Counted from the first letter of the stretch, positions 1 to 12,221 are shown. The stretch is 64,000 nt of DNA from Rotaria sp. Silwood1 (GCA_905250075.1 CAJNOP010000016.1:124001-188000), one strand, 5' to 3'. The notes: generated by a model not told the origin, from the sequence alone. Numbers and translations: made by a program.

Positions 1-732
1 TCAATTAATTGTCGAACTATTTCACTATGTTCTTCATCACGTGAACCAACTGTTGCTTCACAAAATACTTTTCCAGCTACTTCATGAGCAATATTAGCTG
101 ACAAATTAAAAATAAAATATTCAAATAAGAAAAAAATCTAAATAATATTTAACAAACCTCCCATCATACAAAGACAAGGAATATTTAATGTCTTTTTAAT
201 TACTTGTGAAACTAATAAAAGATCATTTGTTTGTTCATCAATATAGAATCCCTAAAGAAAAAATTTTTCAAATTAATTTATCATTTTCTATTTCTAACTT
301 TAATTAATGTTAATGCAAATGCAGTTGGTTTTATTTTATTTTTTAATTCATCACAAGTTTTTTTAACAAATTGATGAGGTATAACAAATATAAGTATATC
401 AGCATCTTTAACTGATTCAGAAAGATCAGGTAGAGCAATAACATTATCAGGAATTTTTTCATTTGGTAAATATTTAGTATTTTCATGTTGTTTATTAATA
501 ACTTCAGTTAGTTTACTTCCATCCTCTAATGTTTCTTCTTTACACCACATTATAATTTTTTCATCATATTGATTTTTTAATTCACGAACTTTTTCACCAA
601 TATGTATAGCACTTTTTTTAGAGAAAATATCAAAATTTTTGTAATCAAAAATGAAAATAAAACTTACATGGTACTTCCCCAATTACCAGAACCAACAATA
701 GTAATCTTTTTCGGTGCCGTTGATGATGACAT
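1..732 (-). CDS. GPD1: Glycerol-3-phosphate dehydrogenase [NAD+], 5' part (cut by window edge)
   Basis: Cytosolic NAD-dependent glycerol-3-phosphate dehydrogenase, which interconverts dihydroxyacetone phosphate and glycerol-3-phosphate and links glycolysis to lipid synthesis and NADH balance. Coding exons on the minus strand are 732-668, 611-299, 251-158 and 97-<1; all junctions are GT..AG and keep phase. The N-terminus starts MSSST and carries the Rossmann nucleotide-binding motif GSGNWGST split over the first intron. Further family blocks follow: QHENTKYLP, DADILIFVIPHQFV and, in exons 3-4, the GANIAHEVA block. About 190 of roughly 350 residues are inside the window; the catalytic Lys region and C-terminus lie beyond the left edge. 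The ATG at 732-730 is 18 bases downstream of a strong acceptor-like site. APH-1 ends about 250 bp upstream on the same strand. Family assignment is secure. Confidence 0.93.
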
Positions 733-749
733 TTTGTGTATATTATGAA

Positions 750-764
750 CTAAAACAAAAAACG
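750..764 (-). promoter_or_regulatory. Acceptor-like site upstream of GPD1 ATG (candidate trans-splice site)
   Basis: Read on the minus strand, a T-rich run ends in TTTTGTTTTAG (AG at 751-750), 17 bases before the GPD1 start codon. No coding exon is visible upstream before APH-1 stops at 982. It may be the acceptor of a 5'UTR intron or of spliced-leader addition, which is known in bdelloid rotifers. The choice between them is inference. Confidence 0.45.
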
Positions 765-981
765 ATACAATATTTTGAGATTATATTCAATCTTCTACAA
801 CAATCAAACAACATATCGTTTTTACTTAAAAAAGTATTGCGATGCTATGCTCACTTTTTTTTTATTACATTCATTTCTCTTCGTTTATCTGCGCATTATT
901 ACGCTCTTCTATCTGTACAACAACAAACATGACTCAAAAAAAAAAGAACTATACAACAAATAACAAATGTCCAATAAATCT

Positions 982-3900
982 TCATTGTCGATTTAATCTT
1001 TGACGAATATTAAATCCACGTAAAAATAATGCATAAACAATCATTCCACATAAAATGACATAACCAGTTATAATTGAAATAGAATAAATTGGTCTTGTTG
1101 TTCGATTAAATAAAGTCTTTAAAAAATATAATATTCATTCAAGATTAATCATTTGAAAAATTCATATACATACAAGACAAGAAAAAAGCATATGTGTTAA
1201 AACAACAACTGTTGGACCAAGATATTGATGAATACCACCTTTATCTATTGATGTAAAAAATACGACACCCCAAAATGTATTTAAAAGAATAATAGCTAAT
1301 GTCAGAAACGCTAAATAAAGAATAGAAAAAGTATTCAATTTAATAGATTCTCAAATATCAATTAACCTGTAGCAATAAAAAAATCTTGTGAATGTCCAAA
1401 TATTCCAATAGTACCTGGACCAGTCATGTCACTCAATACATTAACAATAGCAAATGTTCCACTTATAAAACCAAAACCATAACCAGCAGCTTCAATTAGA
1501 AATAAAAAACAACAGATAAAAAATAGTTGATTAGTTAGTTAAATAATAATGAAATCAGTTAATAGAGTGATTAATCACTATATAACTTCAATCGTCAATT
1601 AATGATGAATAAGGCTTATTAATAAATTTAAAAATCAATAAATAAAATTAACTAACAGTCGAATAAATCAAAGACTATATATAGAAATTGAAATACGTTA
1701 TAGTATGATTCATTTTTTTTTCTTTTCCTGTACTTTATGATACAGATGATATTTACGACATACACATATGCATACTCTGCATCTGTACTTTACTCCAACT
1801 TTTTACCTCAATGTTAACGAGTAAAAACCAAAAGCATAGTATAAGCCAGTCAAACGTTAAAACTTATAAAATACGTGTACATACGTGAATCGTTATGGCA
1901 TGCCATACGTATGAACGTGTCACAAAGTAAACTATATTTCTGTTTACATGTATGAAATTTTGCACATGTGCACGCTTAATATTTCAACTGCATGCGAAGA
2001 CGTATGAATGCTTTTGTAGAGAATTCACGTCTGTGCATTGAAGATAATTTAACAATTGCAAAAAAGACGAAGCACATGCATTAAAGATACATAAACACGC
2101 AGCAATTCTTTTTTGTTCAGAGATAAGATTCGAGCTTACACATTTTGCAGTGTATAAGACGAAGTTTTTCATCATTGGACGATTTTCTTACATTAGTACT
2201 ACTATCAAAATGAAGAATATAATGATCATCTAATAATAACTATCAGGCGCATCTATACATGAATACTAATAACTGTAGGTGAATTCGAAAAATTGAGCAA
2301 AATTTTTGAAGTAATATAATGTGAATATATATAAGAGCGCTTTCAAAAGGCGAAATAAATAAATACATACCGAAGAAAAAAAAAAGGCATAGAGAAGCAT
2401 ATACACTATTAAATGGTAGAAATTTGCATGCCAACGTGGAGTCACTTCAGTAATAATTTTCGTAAATATCATCTTTTTGCATTAACATGCAGAATCAAGC
2501 AAATTTCTAGTCATCTGGAAGGTACACATCAATGACACTATGCAAGTTATGCACAGTCTCATGTTTTCTACTTATAAACTCTAAAATTCTATTGCATTTA
2601 TACGCAACTATTGCAAGTATTTGAAATAGCTTTCATCTTCATGCATACGATACAACAGCTTAGAAATATTTTCCACACAATCACGAATTTTTGAAAATTG
2701 CATGCGACTATAGGCGTTTTTTAGCTTTCGAATTTGGTCTGGAAGCTACTCAATATGTAAGTGATTTATCAAATGAATAAAATGTGGAAGAAAATGATGA
2801 ATATAAATGGATATGAAAGATCTTTAAAACAACCTAATCACAATATTGGGTTAAAGAGGCTATATTTGATAATACTAATAAAACAGAAGTCTCAATCGCA
2901 AATGAATGGTTAAAGCATTATAGCAACTATACAAAAAATAGAAGAAAAGTTTATTGCAGATTCCACCAAATCAAGCGCCATGGATCTCAATGTGGAGTAA
3001 GTATTTATCTTCTATATCATGCAAACAGTGATTAAGTTACTGTTTATAAAACTGAAACTAGATACGTGATCATCTATACATATATTTTTTCACTAACCAC
3101 TTAAATCAGTGTCAAGAATAGATTTCATTTCAAATAAGAGCCATTCCATATTAAGCACAACCGACTCTCATAGAAACTATTCAATCAATCGCCATCGATT
3201 TGGCTAATTTTTATCTATATTATAGCGGCAAGTGTTTGATGAATTTCTAAACAAGCCGTTCGAAAAATATTGTTTTGTTTTCACGAGCTATAGATTTTTC
3301 TAAAGTCACTATCGCGAGAAAAAAAAGCACATTCTTTGTGACACTTATATCTCGTCACAGATATATTCGTTGGACTTGAAATATTCATTGTAAACATATG
3401 TAAGATTTAGGTACCCATCATAGAATAGTGAGTTCAAATGAATAAACTGTTGATAAGTTGACCAATACGACTAAATATACGATCAAATCGGTATTTTTCG
3501 ATAATTTATGAATACTTATACTTCGTGAATGATATGTATTAACAAGCTTAAATTATAGCTAAAGAGAGATCTCAATGTGTACTCATTCTGGTAAAAACTT
3601 CAGTTTTCGAGATAACTCTTGTTGTTCAGGAGGCTTTTGTCAAAACCGTGATTATGCTTAACTTACGATTTTTCAGGAGACCAATTTAGAAGAAAATGTG
3701 ATCTATAGAAGCCGGAATTGAACGGTTTTAAACTACGAACTGATTATTGAAAAGTCTTGCAAGAGTCAGTCTGAAACGTCATATAATAACCTGTGTAGCC
3801 TTATTAATAGAAAAGATCCTAAACGGCTTCTTTCTCAGGCTTAATATACTCAAATCATTCAGGAATTAATAGAAAAGTTTCTATACATGAAACAGTTTTC

Positions 3901-5218
3901 TATCCAGTACAAATTAGCATATGGTCTTCTATTAGTTCACATATATGATTTCTTAGAAAATGATAATAAAATTTTTTTATCTCCAAATTTAGTGAATAAG
4001 AAAAGTTTAAGAAAATTCGTTACTTTCAAAGAAGCTATATATTTTAAGTAATAGAAGATCATATGCCAATTAGTACTGGATAACCAATTGTTTCATATAT
4101 AAAAACTTTTCTATAATATTCTGAACGATTGGAATATATTAAACATGAAAAAGTGATCATTTTGGAGCTCCTTTAATAATAAATCTCTGCAAGTTATTCT
4201 ACTATGTCTGAGAACGATTTTTGAACGACTTTGAAGTATCTGGTGTGTAGTTTTCAACCATACAACTCAGATTTCTAAAGACCATGCTATTCTCTAGACT
4301 AGTCCCTCCAACAATAGTTATCTAGAAAACTGAAATTTTCACCAGAATGAGTACTCATTCAGATCTCTCTTTAACTATGACTTTAAGTTTGTAATGTGAG
4401 TCATTCACGAAATATGAATATACAAAAAATAACGAAAAATGACACTCTTTCCGTGTACTTGGTAGTATTGATCAACTTATCAACAGTTCATCCATTTGAG
4501 CTCGTTATTTTACGATGGGTATCCTAATCTCAATAGTATTCTCAATGAAAACATCCAGTTCAACGAATATATCTATAACGCGATATAACTGCCATAGAAA
4601 ATGTGCTTTTTTGGCAATAGTGACCTTAGAAAAATCTGTATATTTCGAAAATGACTTAATATTTTTTCGAACGGCTTGCATAGAAATCTACGAAACACTT
4701 GCCACCATAAGTTGTACAAAAAACTAGTTAAATCGGTGACCATCGATTGAGCAAGGTCGATCATAGCTTAAATCGAATGGCTCATAATAATAATGTTGTT
4801 CGTTTTTTTTTTAATTACCATATGCAACAGCAAATCTATCAAAAACCATGCCTTTTTCTGTTAATTCTTGTAATTGAACTTTTTGTAAAGCAAATTCAGC
4901 CTTTCTAAAACAAATACAGTTAACGAACAATAAAAAAGAAGAAATTCAATAAAATCTTTACTTAATAACACGATAAAATAAATATCGAAATATTTCTTGA
5001 AATAAAACAGCAAATGGTACTGCAAATGCAAGTTGATTACGTAATGGAACAACTATAAACCAAAGTAATGAAGATAATAATAATGATAATAACCAAAAAA
5101 ATGCACTAGTCATTGCAATAATAATACGAAATGGATGATGTGCAATCGTAAATACAAACATGGAAAAAGGTATTCCATATGCAATTAAAGTACAGCCAGT
5201 ACATTCAATTATCGTCAT
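982..5218 (-). CDS. APH1: Gamma-secretase subunit APH-1
   Basis: Multi-pass scaffold subunit of the gamma-secretase complex (with presenilin, nicastrin and PEN-2), which cleaves Notch and other type I proteins within the membrane. Five coding exons: 5218-4962, 4904-4819, 1489-1367, 1310-1174 and 1116-982; every junction is GT..AG and in phase, giving 245 aa (human about 265). Exon 1 holds the first three hydrophobic segments. Exon 3 carries the family GxxxGxxxG helix motif (G117, G121, G125) and the GP.TIGIFG loop. Exon 4 has the NTFWGVVFF block and the second conserved histidine region (H195). At the position of the other conserved histidine (human H171) this protein has Asn166. Intron 2 is 3.3 kb and contains a long foldback, while the others are 50-60 bp. 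The start lies only 92 bp downstream of the PTGES2 stop on the same strand. Confidence 0.93.
3138..4783. repeat. 1.65-kb foldback element (long inverted repeat) in APH-1 intron 2
   Basis: The two halves are inverted copies of each other. The left end begins GAGCCATT at 3138 and the right end is its complement, AATGGCTC, ending near 4783. Matching inner blocks include GGCAAGTGTTTG (about 3222) against CAAACACTTGCC-like sequence near 4700, AAAGAGAGATCT (about 3562) against AGATCTCTCTTT (about 4360), and a TCTTCTATTA block near 3925 facing TAATAGAAGA near 4050. The arms are about 800 bp each, visibly diverged (I estimate roughly 80% identity by eye), with the centre near 4000. No credible transposase ORF lies inside, so it looks like a non-autonomous foldback transposon. 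Possible ATAA flanks are too short to count as a proven target-site duplication. Confidence 0.85.
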
Positions 5219-5221
5219 TAT

Positions 5222-5237
5222 CTAAAATAATTCTCCT
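5222..5237 (-). promoter_or_regulatory. Acceptor-like site 3 bases upstream of APH-1 ATG
   Basis: On the minus strand TTATTTTAG ends at 5222 and is followed by ATA and the APH-1 ATG. The whole PTGES2-APH-1 spacer is 92 bp and contains AATAAA-like motifs for PTGES2 3'-end formation. There is little room for an independent promoter, so this suits downstream-gene trans-splicing. Confidence 0.5.
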
Positions 5238-5310
5238 TTTTAATCAAAAAAAAAGATAATGATTCGATTTATTTATTTTCTGTTTATTTAAAAAAAAAAA
5301 GGAAAAGTAT

Positions 5311-8300
5311 CTAAGAAACCAAACGAACTGAAGTATCAACACGATGAAGTTCAACTAAATTTTTCATACGTTCAAGCCATGGTTGAATTTTTGTATTAGT
5401 CATTAGATCTTGAAATGCTTCACTTCCTTGAATGGCTGTTAGAATACCATAAACATTTAAATCAGCTAGATTTGGTTCCGATCCACCTAAGTGAAAACAA
5501 AAATAAATAAATAGATTGATCAAAATCTATTAGTTTTTTGTTTATTGTCATAATGTTTTTCATATTTATTAATACAGAATTAGTTTTATCTGTGTTATTA
5601 TCAAATGGATCAGTATGATAGTCACAGAAAAGTCGAGAAATAGACCATAAAATTGCTAATCAAATATTCATAAGTGATTTTCGAAAGAAAAACGTGTAAC
5701 AAATAAAAAGATACTTTTCTTCATATTTTATGTTTAGTCAGATTAATGTTAGAATAACGTTAAATTTAAGTCGAAATATTTTCAACAAAAACTATCTTCT
5801 AAAAATGGTAGCATGATAGATTCTAACAGCAACTATATATGACATAAAATACCGTTTCTATCGCAAGACAAGAACTATAACAAGAAATTAACATGATCTT
5901 ACACACATATTCTATTGTTATATGTGAAACAATATGCGCGAATCTGATAAAAAACAAAGGAAGAATAATCCTCAACTAAGAAAAATATATGAGAATTGTT
6001 GTATTTGATATACGTGAAAGAAAAATTTGATTAAGGTTAATGTCAGTTGCTTTCATTTCATTTGTATTTCTACATGATATTTGATGAAATCTTTGCTCTT
6101 TAACTATACACTCAAGAGATTCAATAAAGAATACGAGTAATATTAATCACATGTCTTAATAGTCTCGAGAATCCCCTATCTGAAAGATTGATTTTGATGT
6201 TATACATTCAATCAAATGCTGTTTTTAACTTTTTACTCCCCGTTGGGTCATTTTGGATACATTCATATAAATTATTTATTTGGAGTGATAAAATATTAGA
6301 TTGAGACGGTTCTACAACGTTATATAGGGCATTTAAAGAGCTATAAATTCCTAGAAAAAAAGTTAATGTTTTTTTTTTATTATTACTTGGTAAAAATTCA
6401 TAAGTTGGACACTGAGTACTTTGACGTTTGTGAGACCGGTATATGCTACTACGGACATAAGCTATTCATAGAGTAGTTTTCAAGAATTTACTGATTATGG
6501 ACGTGGAAGCTACTTTTTTCATGCCAATTCGGGTCTAAACTTTTTGATCTAATAGCTCTGCTCTAAATACATTTTACAGACATGCGATAAAGACGTATGC
6601 TGAAGTTTCATGAAAAACCAAGTTTCTAATCAAACTGTCGCATTCTTATACAATTATATTATTAGGGGTAGTTCAAGCGGGAAACATCAAACATTACGAG
6701 ACCTTCAACACGAAAAAGCGATAATGAGTCGCATGTTTGACAGAAACTTAGTTCTTTTTCAGTACCCACAAACCTTAATTTACACACAAGTGGTACAATC
6801 ACACATAGCACCATATGAGTGTAAGAATGATACATGAAAAATGACAATATATCCCATGGAATGAGTGAATATAGATGATCTCATCGGTTAACGGTAACTT
6901 TATGTTGAAATTTACCTTTTTGAATTTATTGCAATGTTACGATAAGATGATAACTATACGTCTTGTAGAATAGTGGAAACTACAGCAAGTTGAATTTAAA
7001 AAAAAAATCAGGAAAAATTATAAGGATTTTGAAAAATTTTCAAAGCAACTAATATTTCTTCTCGTAAAACGTTTCATACACCATTATACACGTTTACTAA
7101 ACATTTATATTTATATTCATTTGTTATGTTCAACGTTCTTAAATTAATTGTTAGTTATTCTCAGCATCTCGTTGAGTTACTTCTCTATAATACTAATCAA
7201 ACTTGTTTAGCAGTTTTCTTTTTCAGGGTTGTGATCTATCGACGTTCGACTGATTGTCTTTCGACTAATGGTCGTAGATTCTTCAAGCACAAAGACTTCA
7301 AAAGATTTAAGATGACTTTAACATATTTCAGAGAACATCATGATACTTTGAGAATGAAGTTTTAGCTATATTCTCTGTCAAGGTATTGATTGATAAAAAC
7401 TATTTTTTTAACCAGTATTTAGCAGTGTAAATCATTTTCTGATTATACTATTTCAAAAAACTCTATTCTTACCATGAAAATCTTTATCACCAATAGCATT
7501 AACCCATTCATTTCCACATTCATATAAAGATATTCTAACATTATCATTTAAATGATATTTTTTCTTAAGATATGTTGCTAAAACACGCATAGCAATAGCT
7601 CCAAAATAAACAAAAATCCAACGTTGATACCATGGAAATATTTCTTCCCAATCGCCAACTTTTGAAAACCAATGCATTGTATTAAGTGATTGTCTTAATG
7701 TACTATAAATATTTGGTGATATTACATGAATAAATTTATTATCAACCCATTCACGCCATTGACGTTCAAATTCATTTTCTTCATTAGATTTTGGTTTATT
7801 AATAGTTTCATTTTGAAGTTTTTTTGAATCAATGTCAGATTGAGATGATGATCTTGAAAAAAGTCTAGCAAAGAATGATTTTGATTGTTTATTAACTATT
7901 GATTTTTGTTCTTCTTTAATCATTTCTAATCGATCATTTATTAATGGTTCAATAATAAAATATCTATTTGGATAATTAAAAAATAAATTTCCTTTTTGAT
8001 CTTTTTCAACAACTGATTTATATAATTTCATTATATTTTTAAATGTTTTTGTTGGTTGACGTAAATATGATTCAATAGCTGATATAATTAGATTGGAATC
8101 ATTTAATTGTATGTGTTCATTTTCAATAACAACTATTGGTACACTATTATATAAAGACCATTTCGTTTCTTTTTGTGTTACACTATTGACTTCGACTATA
8201 TCGTATGGTATACGATTATAATTTAGATAAGCACGTACTTTACAGCAAAATGGACTAAAAAGAAATAATAAAATTTTATCATTAAAAGAATAATTTTTTT

Positions 8301-8735
8301 TAAGCACGCAAACCAAGTTACAAATTGATAAAGTGTTACATTAAATGGAAAATTTCTTTGTGGTGGAACATCAAATGTAATATGTTTAGTTATTGGTGGT
8401 GGCAAAGGACGAGCTTCCAAAGCTTTACGTTCGAGTAATTCAGCATTTGCCACATATTCAGGTAGACTTCCTTCGTGTTTTCTTACTTGACGTAAAGCAT
8501 AGATTGTACCGATTAATGCTCCGGTAGCAATAGACAATAGATAATAATGATAACGGCGAAGACGAGGTGATTGTTTAGATGATGAAGAATCAATTTTTAG
8601 TTGTTGTTTTTTAGCTTGAATGAGGTCATTGTTGTATTGATCAGAGGAAAGAAGACGAGGAGTAAATGATAGAAAGCGTTGACGATATAGAGAAGAAGGA
8701 AGTCTTCGACTAGTAGAGATAAAGAAGAGCGACAT
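5311..8735 (-). CDS. PTGES2: Prostaglandin E synthase 2-like (GST/glutaredoxin fold)
   Basis: Membrane-associated prostaglandin E synthase type 2 orthologue; the animal enzyme has a thioredoxin/glutaredoxin-like N-domain and a GST C-domain, and is found at Golgi and mitochondria. Exons 8735-8314, 8254-7473 and 5486-5311 join in phase (introns 59 and 1986 bp), giving about 459 aa. The start chosen is the ATG at 8735: the protein begins MSLFF and is Arg/Ser-rich as in a mitochondrial targeting peptide. A TM segment follows (LLSIATGALIGTIYALR). LYQFVTCPFC places the CPFC redox motif across intron 1. QLNDSNLII is the GSH-site-type block, ISPNIY matches the family's C-domain, and exon 3 contains the PNLADLNVYGIL block. 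An insert of about 45 residues rich in Ser, Lys and Asn between the two domains appears longer than in vertebrates. Confidence 0.92.
5487..7472. other. PTGES2 intron 2 (1986 bp)
   Basis: AT-rich intron bounded by GTAAGA and TTAG. Short ORFs on both strands show no family features. I see no terminal repeats or reverse-transcriptase motifs that would explain its size compared with the 59-bp first intron. Confidence 0.6.
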
Positions 8736-8782
8736 TGATTTAGATTGTTCACAAATAAGTTTAATTTTTTGAACCAAAAAAC

Positions 8783-8938
8783 TTTCTATCCTTGATACTA
8801 TAGCTAGCTATAAGATAGTATTTTATCGAAATATACTTTAACCAACAGAAATCAAATGTCGAATAGATGTCGCTTGTTTACTAATGAATTGAATTTCTCT
8901 TTTTGTCAAAATATAATATATAGAATCAAGGATAGAAA
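8783..8938. mobile_element. 156-bp MITE-like element with 20-bp terminal inverted repeats
   Basis: The left end reads TTTCTATCCTTGATACTATA. The complement of the right end reads TTTCTATCCTTGATTCTATA, a match at 19 of 20 positions. There is no coding capacity. It sits 48 bp upstream of the PTGES2 start codon, so it overlaps the likely 5'UTR or promoter. Target-site duplication is not clear. Confidence 0.6.
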
Positions 8939-10654
8939 TACATGGTAACAAACGAAAATGTAAGTGTTAAAATTATTGAAGTCATTATCTTATGTAAAAT
9001 ATTTATATATTTTCGTATTAAGACTTGTGAAAAAAACGTTGAATCGATGATCCTAAATGTATTTGGGAAGTTGTAAAGTCAATCTTTGTGAATTACACAT
9101 TTTCAAAAAGGTTTGTTACGATTATCGTATACAGTCATAAATGAATAGATGTATTGTGTTTACACACTGTAGTTTAATGTTAACTAGATCAATATGTTTT
9201 ACGACCATATTTATAGTGTGTCATACATGATGCGTGTTTATGGCTGAAGAAAGATAACCCTCTTTACACAGTTGGCGTGTTTCTATAGATGTGGCATTTT
9301 GGTTGAATCCATCTGTTCATACATGAAGACAATGGTTTTTTATATGATTATTGTAGCATGAGTAGACATAACTTTTTGTTCTCAATAACCTGATAACAGA
9401 GACACACAGATGCTTAAAAAATGCATGCAGGATATCGGAACTATATTGAAATATTCTTGCCTTTTACAATGGTTTGTTATTATGTATGAACGACCGCTGG
9501 AAAGTATAGGAAAAGTTGTATATCTCTCTATTTAGCCTTAATAGTGATGACAATATACACTATCATAAAACGTTACCTAAAGATATTTTAAAAGGTCACA
9601 GTTCATTGCGTTGGTGTAGAGATCAACAAAAACTATTGTCTAATGTCTAGAAAAGCTACTATAATTAACAAAGACTTGACATTAATAGAGAAATGATAGT
9701 ATCAAATAGAACTCGGCAAAGTCCATTAATTGTATGTCATTATATGACAACAACTGATGATAGATTTAAGGCATTTCATCGATATTACATACATACAACC
9801 CATAAACAATAGCTGAATACAATACCTTCACATTGTATCGTAAAAGATTGTCATACATGGCAAAGTTTTGTACCATAATGAACAATGATACAGTATATCT
9901 TATATGTTTGTCGTTTCTAGACTAAATACCATTAGAAGAATATCAACTAAGACTATAATAATCATGCTCTTTAATTCGATAATTACTAAACGAATAGATA
10001 AATTTTGGAGACTTTATTAACGTATTTTTACTATCAACCTTGACTGCAACAGGTTTTGATGTTACGAAGTCTCCAGTACAAGTTTATTGACATATCAAAG
10101 AATAACATTTAGATTAAAAAAATGTACTTGTCCAAAATCTAACAAATTAACTAGATAATTTTTTAACTTTGGTACATTCGAAAAATAGAATGATGTCGAT
10201 TCATAAATATAGAGCATCATGTCCAACATCCGCAAAGTAAAAACCAGACTTTTTAAATTTTGACTCCATCTAAGGTAGTTTTAGATTTCAAATAGAGTAA
10301 CAATTGTGCACAATATGTTTGAAATCTTCAGTACGTGTATATATACCGATACGTAAATATTGTAAGCGTTACGGAGCATCGTGCATACAAAGTCATGAGA
10401 TAATATGAGATTGCTTATATAATTAAAACCAAGATAAAGTAACATGCTACTGTAAATTTGTAAGATCAAAGAGAAATAATGAAAAGAAGTGTATTAATTG
10501 TCTAACATCATTTTTATTTATATCTATACTATCGTTAAAAACTAAAACGAAAATAACAATAATGTATTAGTTATTGTATCAGATAAATTATTTTGTCAAC
10601 AGAAATACGTGAACAAAAAATTTTGTTAATAAATTGTGTTGGTATGAAGTCCAA
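8939..10654. other. Intergenic region, no gene seen
   Basis: AT-rich spacer between PTGES2 and the MGCC protein gene. ORFs are short and carry no recognisable motif. No repeats were noted beyond the adjoining MITE. Confidence 0.5.
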
Positions 10655-11187
10655 TTAGTTGAATTGAATCATACGTTTGTGTTCAAGAAGATTTTCAATA
10701 GCTGCTCGCCATTGTTCATAACTTGTCTGATTCATTTGCCAGCCAGCTTGATACTCACCTTTTCCAGGAACTATATAAGTTATTATCAAATGTGGACGAT
10801 CGATTCGATAAAGACCATTAAACCCTACTAAATAAAAATGAACAAAAAAACAAAATTTAAATGTCACTTTTTAAACTTACAAGTTTTATCATGAATATTT
10901 GTAATAGCAAAAAGAGGTATATGTAAAAATCCTCGATCTTTACAGCAAGAAGTACCAATAACTTGAGAAAAAATACCATCTTGTGTTAAAACCAATTCTG
11001 CATCACCCAATGTCTGTCAATAAATAATAATAAATCATTAAAATTAAAATATAATCAATAAACATACTTGAAAACGGCCTCGTGCTGTTGTTCCATGATA
11101 TCGAGAACTTTCACCTTTCGTTTGAAGAACTATTGCCGAATGAATTCGATCATGATCGAGTGTCTTAATAGACAGACAACACCCCAT
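10655..11187 (-). CDS. Small MGCC-type lipid-anchored protein, uncharacterised
   Basis: I do not recognise this family. Exons 11187-11068, 11013-10881 and 10827-10655 join in phase through 50-60-bp GT..AG introns to give 141 aa. The N-terminus MGCCLS has Gly2 plus Cys3/Cys4, the classical pattern for N-myristoylation with palmitoylation, so attachment to the inner face of a membrane is likely (inference). The rest is soluble, without TM segments. It alternates short beta-like stretches (AELVLTQDGIFSQVIG, HLIITYIVPG) with a C-terminal helix (SYEQWRAAIENLLEHKR), a layout that could be a small PH/PTB-like fold, but that is only a guess. Clean splice phases and coding frames across three exons support a real gene. 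Confidence 0.72.
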
Positions 11188-12221
11188 TATGATTGATATA
11201 TATATTTTATGTTATTTCTCACTCATCAAAAGGTGCTCAGGTGATCTATCTTATTTGTATGTATACCCCTCAAGGATGAGTCAATCGATGACAAACAAGG
11301 TAAGTGTCATCAAACCAATTCGTTAGTAATCATGAGTGGGTTTTCAAAAATAGTTACAGATGTCATTAGAAAAACATATCGTCAATAAGTTATATATTAA
11401 TTAAAGTTTTACATTATTGTTTATTTTTTAAATGCTTAATAGATACAATTAATAGTAATATAGTACTTCTTCTTGTCTTTTTCTAACTATATATATATAT
11501 AAAGCAAATGAGCGATCAGAAAGTAAATAATAAAAAGAAAAAATTCATGCACTAATAAATAGTAACACTCTTTCGCTAAATATCTTCATTTTTCTCTGTC
11601 TTTTTTTATTCTTTCCCTATTGTTCTCTCTTGTATTCATCTCTTCTACTTTTTTATAGTAATCTTGTTTTGTTGAGAAACTCATGTCTTGACAATACGAT
11701 ATTCCAAACTGATGAAACATTAAACACGAGATATTCTATTCGAGTCCTACATATGTACAAAGTTTCAGGTCAAAATTTCCAAATATAATTTTTTTTTCAA
11801 TGATTGGACTGCTGCAAAAAAAAGGAATCTACTAAAAAGTCGCTATCTGAGTCAAGTCTAAGCAGCAGTATAAAACGTTTGGAAGTTACTTTACTCTAAT
11901 GATGTCGCATATACTGGCAAAATTGGCGAGGAGGGGGAACGTGGACAAAGTAAATCATTTGCAAATGTTCGCTAATCAGTAAATCAGTGTCAAAATATGT
12001 ATTTTGTGTCGTTTCTGATGATTTTTATTTTACTATATATAATAGTCTTTAAATCAGTACACGAACAGTATTATATTAAAGTATTATTTATTTGCATTCG
12101 TATACTACAATAAAGAAAAAGAACGATTAAAATACTCTGCCTTACTCTTTCTGTTTCTTTCGGCCGACAGCAGTTAAAAAAGACACTCACAAAGAATTAT
12201 TGTTTTTTTCTGCCTTTTACC
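11188..12221. other. Divergent intergenic region
   Basis: It lies between the minus-strand MGCC gene and the plus-strand 527-aa gene, so it should hold both promoters. It is AT-rich with pyrimidine runs near 11580-11650 and a short TA run near 11493. No specific element can be supported. Confidence 0.4.

Noticed and set aside
2243-2472. Overlapping hydrophobic minus-strand ORFs
   Set aside because: They lie inside the APH-1 intron, overlap each other in different frames and reflect T-rich composition.
4515-4764. ORFs on both strands near the right end of the APH-1 intron
   Set aside because: They fall in an arm of the foldback element, with no homology to transposases and no equivalent frame in the opposite arm.
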